Assembly: GCF_002909375.1 (NCBI RefSeq)
Contig: NZ_PPXD01000017.1
Span: forward strand, 50,135 to 114,134
Reading direction: 5' to 3'
Length of the DNA stretch: 64,000 nt
DNA from: Cryobacterium zongtaii
GTDB lineage: Bacteria; Actinomycetota; Actinomycetes; Actinomycetales; Microbacteriaceae
Positions 63,758 through 64,000 of this stretch are shown piece after piece; the first letter of the stretch is position 1; each line of letters starts with the position of its first letter. A program made the position numbers and the translations under genes. The notes beneath the pieces were generated by a model. That model did not search any database, was not told where the DNA came from, and saw nothing but the letters and a program-made list of their open reading frames with translations.

Positions 63758-64000
63758 ATGTCCTCGACCGTCTCCTCCGGGAGCGTCACCCCGAGCCCCG
63801 CCGCCAGGCCCGCACGGCCTGGCGGCGGGGGCCCCCGCCGGGGCCGTCGGCGCCAGCCGCTGGGAAGGAATCCCCTCGGGCTCCTGCTCAGCGCCCCCTA
63901 TCTGCTCTTCGTGCTCCTGGTCTTCGCCTACCCGTTGGTCTTCGCCTTTTACATGTCGTTCCACGACTATTTCTTCGCCGCTCCCGGCGCCGTAGTGGAC
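63758..64000 (+). CDS. ABC sugar transporter permease (cut by window edge)
   Basis: The frame runs off the right edge after 81 codons. It begins with a basic, Pro/Arg-rich N-terminus, and then LLLSAPYLLFVLLVFAYPLVFAFYMSF, the typical first membrane segment of MalF/UgpA permeases. It starts six nt after the solute-binding gene. Confidence 0.85.
   Translation, partial: MSSTVSSGSVTPSPAARPARPGGGGPRRGRRRQPLGRNPLGLLLSAPYLLFVLLVFAYPLVFAFYMSFHDYFFAAPGAVVD

Noticed and set aside
1..64000. tRNA, rRNA or classic riboswitch genes
   Set aside because: I looked in the intergenic gaps and found no cloverleaf, rRNA-like or known riboswitch sequence that I could support.

Overview
The window is one contiguous piece of a high-GC actinobacterial chromosome, most likely from Microbacteriaceae (Cryobacterium- or Leifsonia-like). 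The indications are a division and cell wall (dcw) cluster with sepF and wag31/divIVA but no ftsA, a C50-type carotenoid operon, a GarA/FtsR locus, and a MurE whose diamino-acid motif is neither the meso-DAP nor the usual lysine form. The genus is an inference; no rRNA or tRNA gene is present to fix it.

Layout. Positions 1-2.6 kb: the 5' part of a PlsC-type acyltransferase, a small membrane protein, and a decayed DUF222/HNH gene. Positions 2.7-26.1 kb, all on the minus strand: dnaE, rluD, lspA, divIVA, yggT, sepF, yggS, ftsZ, ftsQ, murC, murG, ftsW, murD, mraY, murF, murE, ftsI, ftsL, rsmH, mraZ, transcribed from mraZ toward dnaE with many ATGA, GTGA or TAATG overlaps. Positions 26.4-33.6 kb: DUF3040 protein, polyprenyl diphosphate synthase, Rv2175c-like regulator, LysM/lysozyme-like secreted protein, PASTA kinase (PknL-like) and class II DAHP synthase, an order resembling the mycobacterial idsA2-Rv2175c-pknL-aroG region. 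Positions 33.7-43.8 kb: PlsC, ROK glucokinase, long-chain acyl-CoA ligase, peptide deformylase, a MinD-like ATPase with a disordered N-terminus, pyruvate carboxylase, and an orphan ParA. Positions 43.9-46.4 kb: MerR, FtsR, GarA (FHA) and a CDP-alcohol phosphatidyltransferase. Positions 46.4-50.8 kb: divergent Ku and LigD (bacterial NHEJ), with a DUF1295 membrane protein coupled to ligD. Positions 50.8-52.8 kb: NUDIX hydrolase, deoC, a structured intergenic region, apt. Positions 52.8-59.3 kb: a MarR regulator divergent from idi-crtE-crtB-crtI-crtYe-crtYf-crtEb, whose genes all overlap from idi onward. Positions 59.3-64 kb: an S4 RNA-binding protein, a lipase-maturation-factor-like membrane protein, and a LacI-controlled ABC sugar importer cut by the right edge.

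How it fits together. The dcw block makes and polymerises the peptidoglycan precursor and builds the divisome; FtsR at 44.6 kb is a known activator of ftsZ in Corynebacterium, so its likely target lies in the same window. GarA and the Rv2175c-like protein are typical substrates of Ser/Thr kinases such as the one at 30 kb. The carotenoid operon carries its own IPP isomerase and GGPP synthase, so it can draw on the isoprenoid pool independently of the polyprenyl synthase at 27 kb.

No wholly new defence or mobile system was found. The more unusual signals are the MurE motif, a set of leaderless promoters (TANNNT, six bases, start codon), a dispersed terminator-like palindrome, a structured 19-bp-repeat region after deoC, and clear operator palindromes at the carotenoid and LacI promoters.
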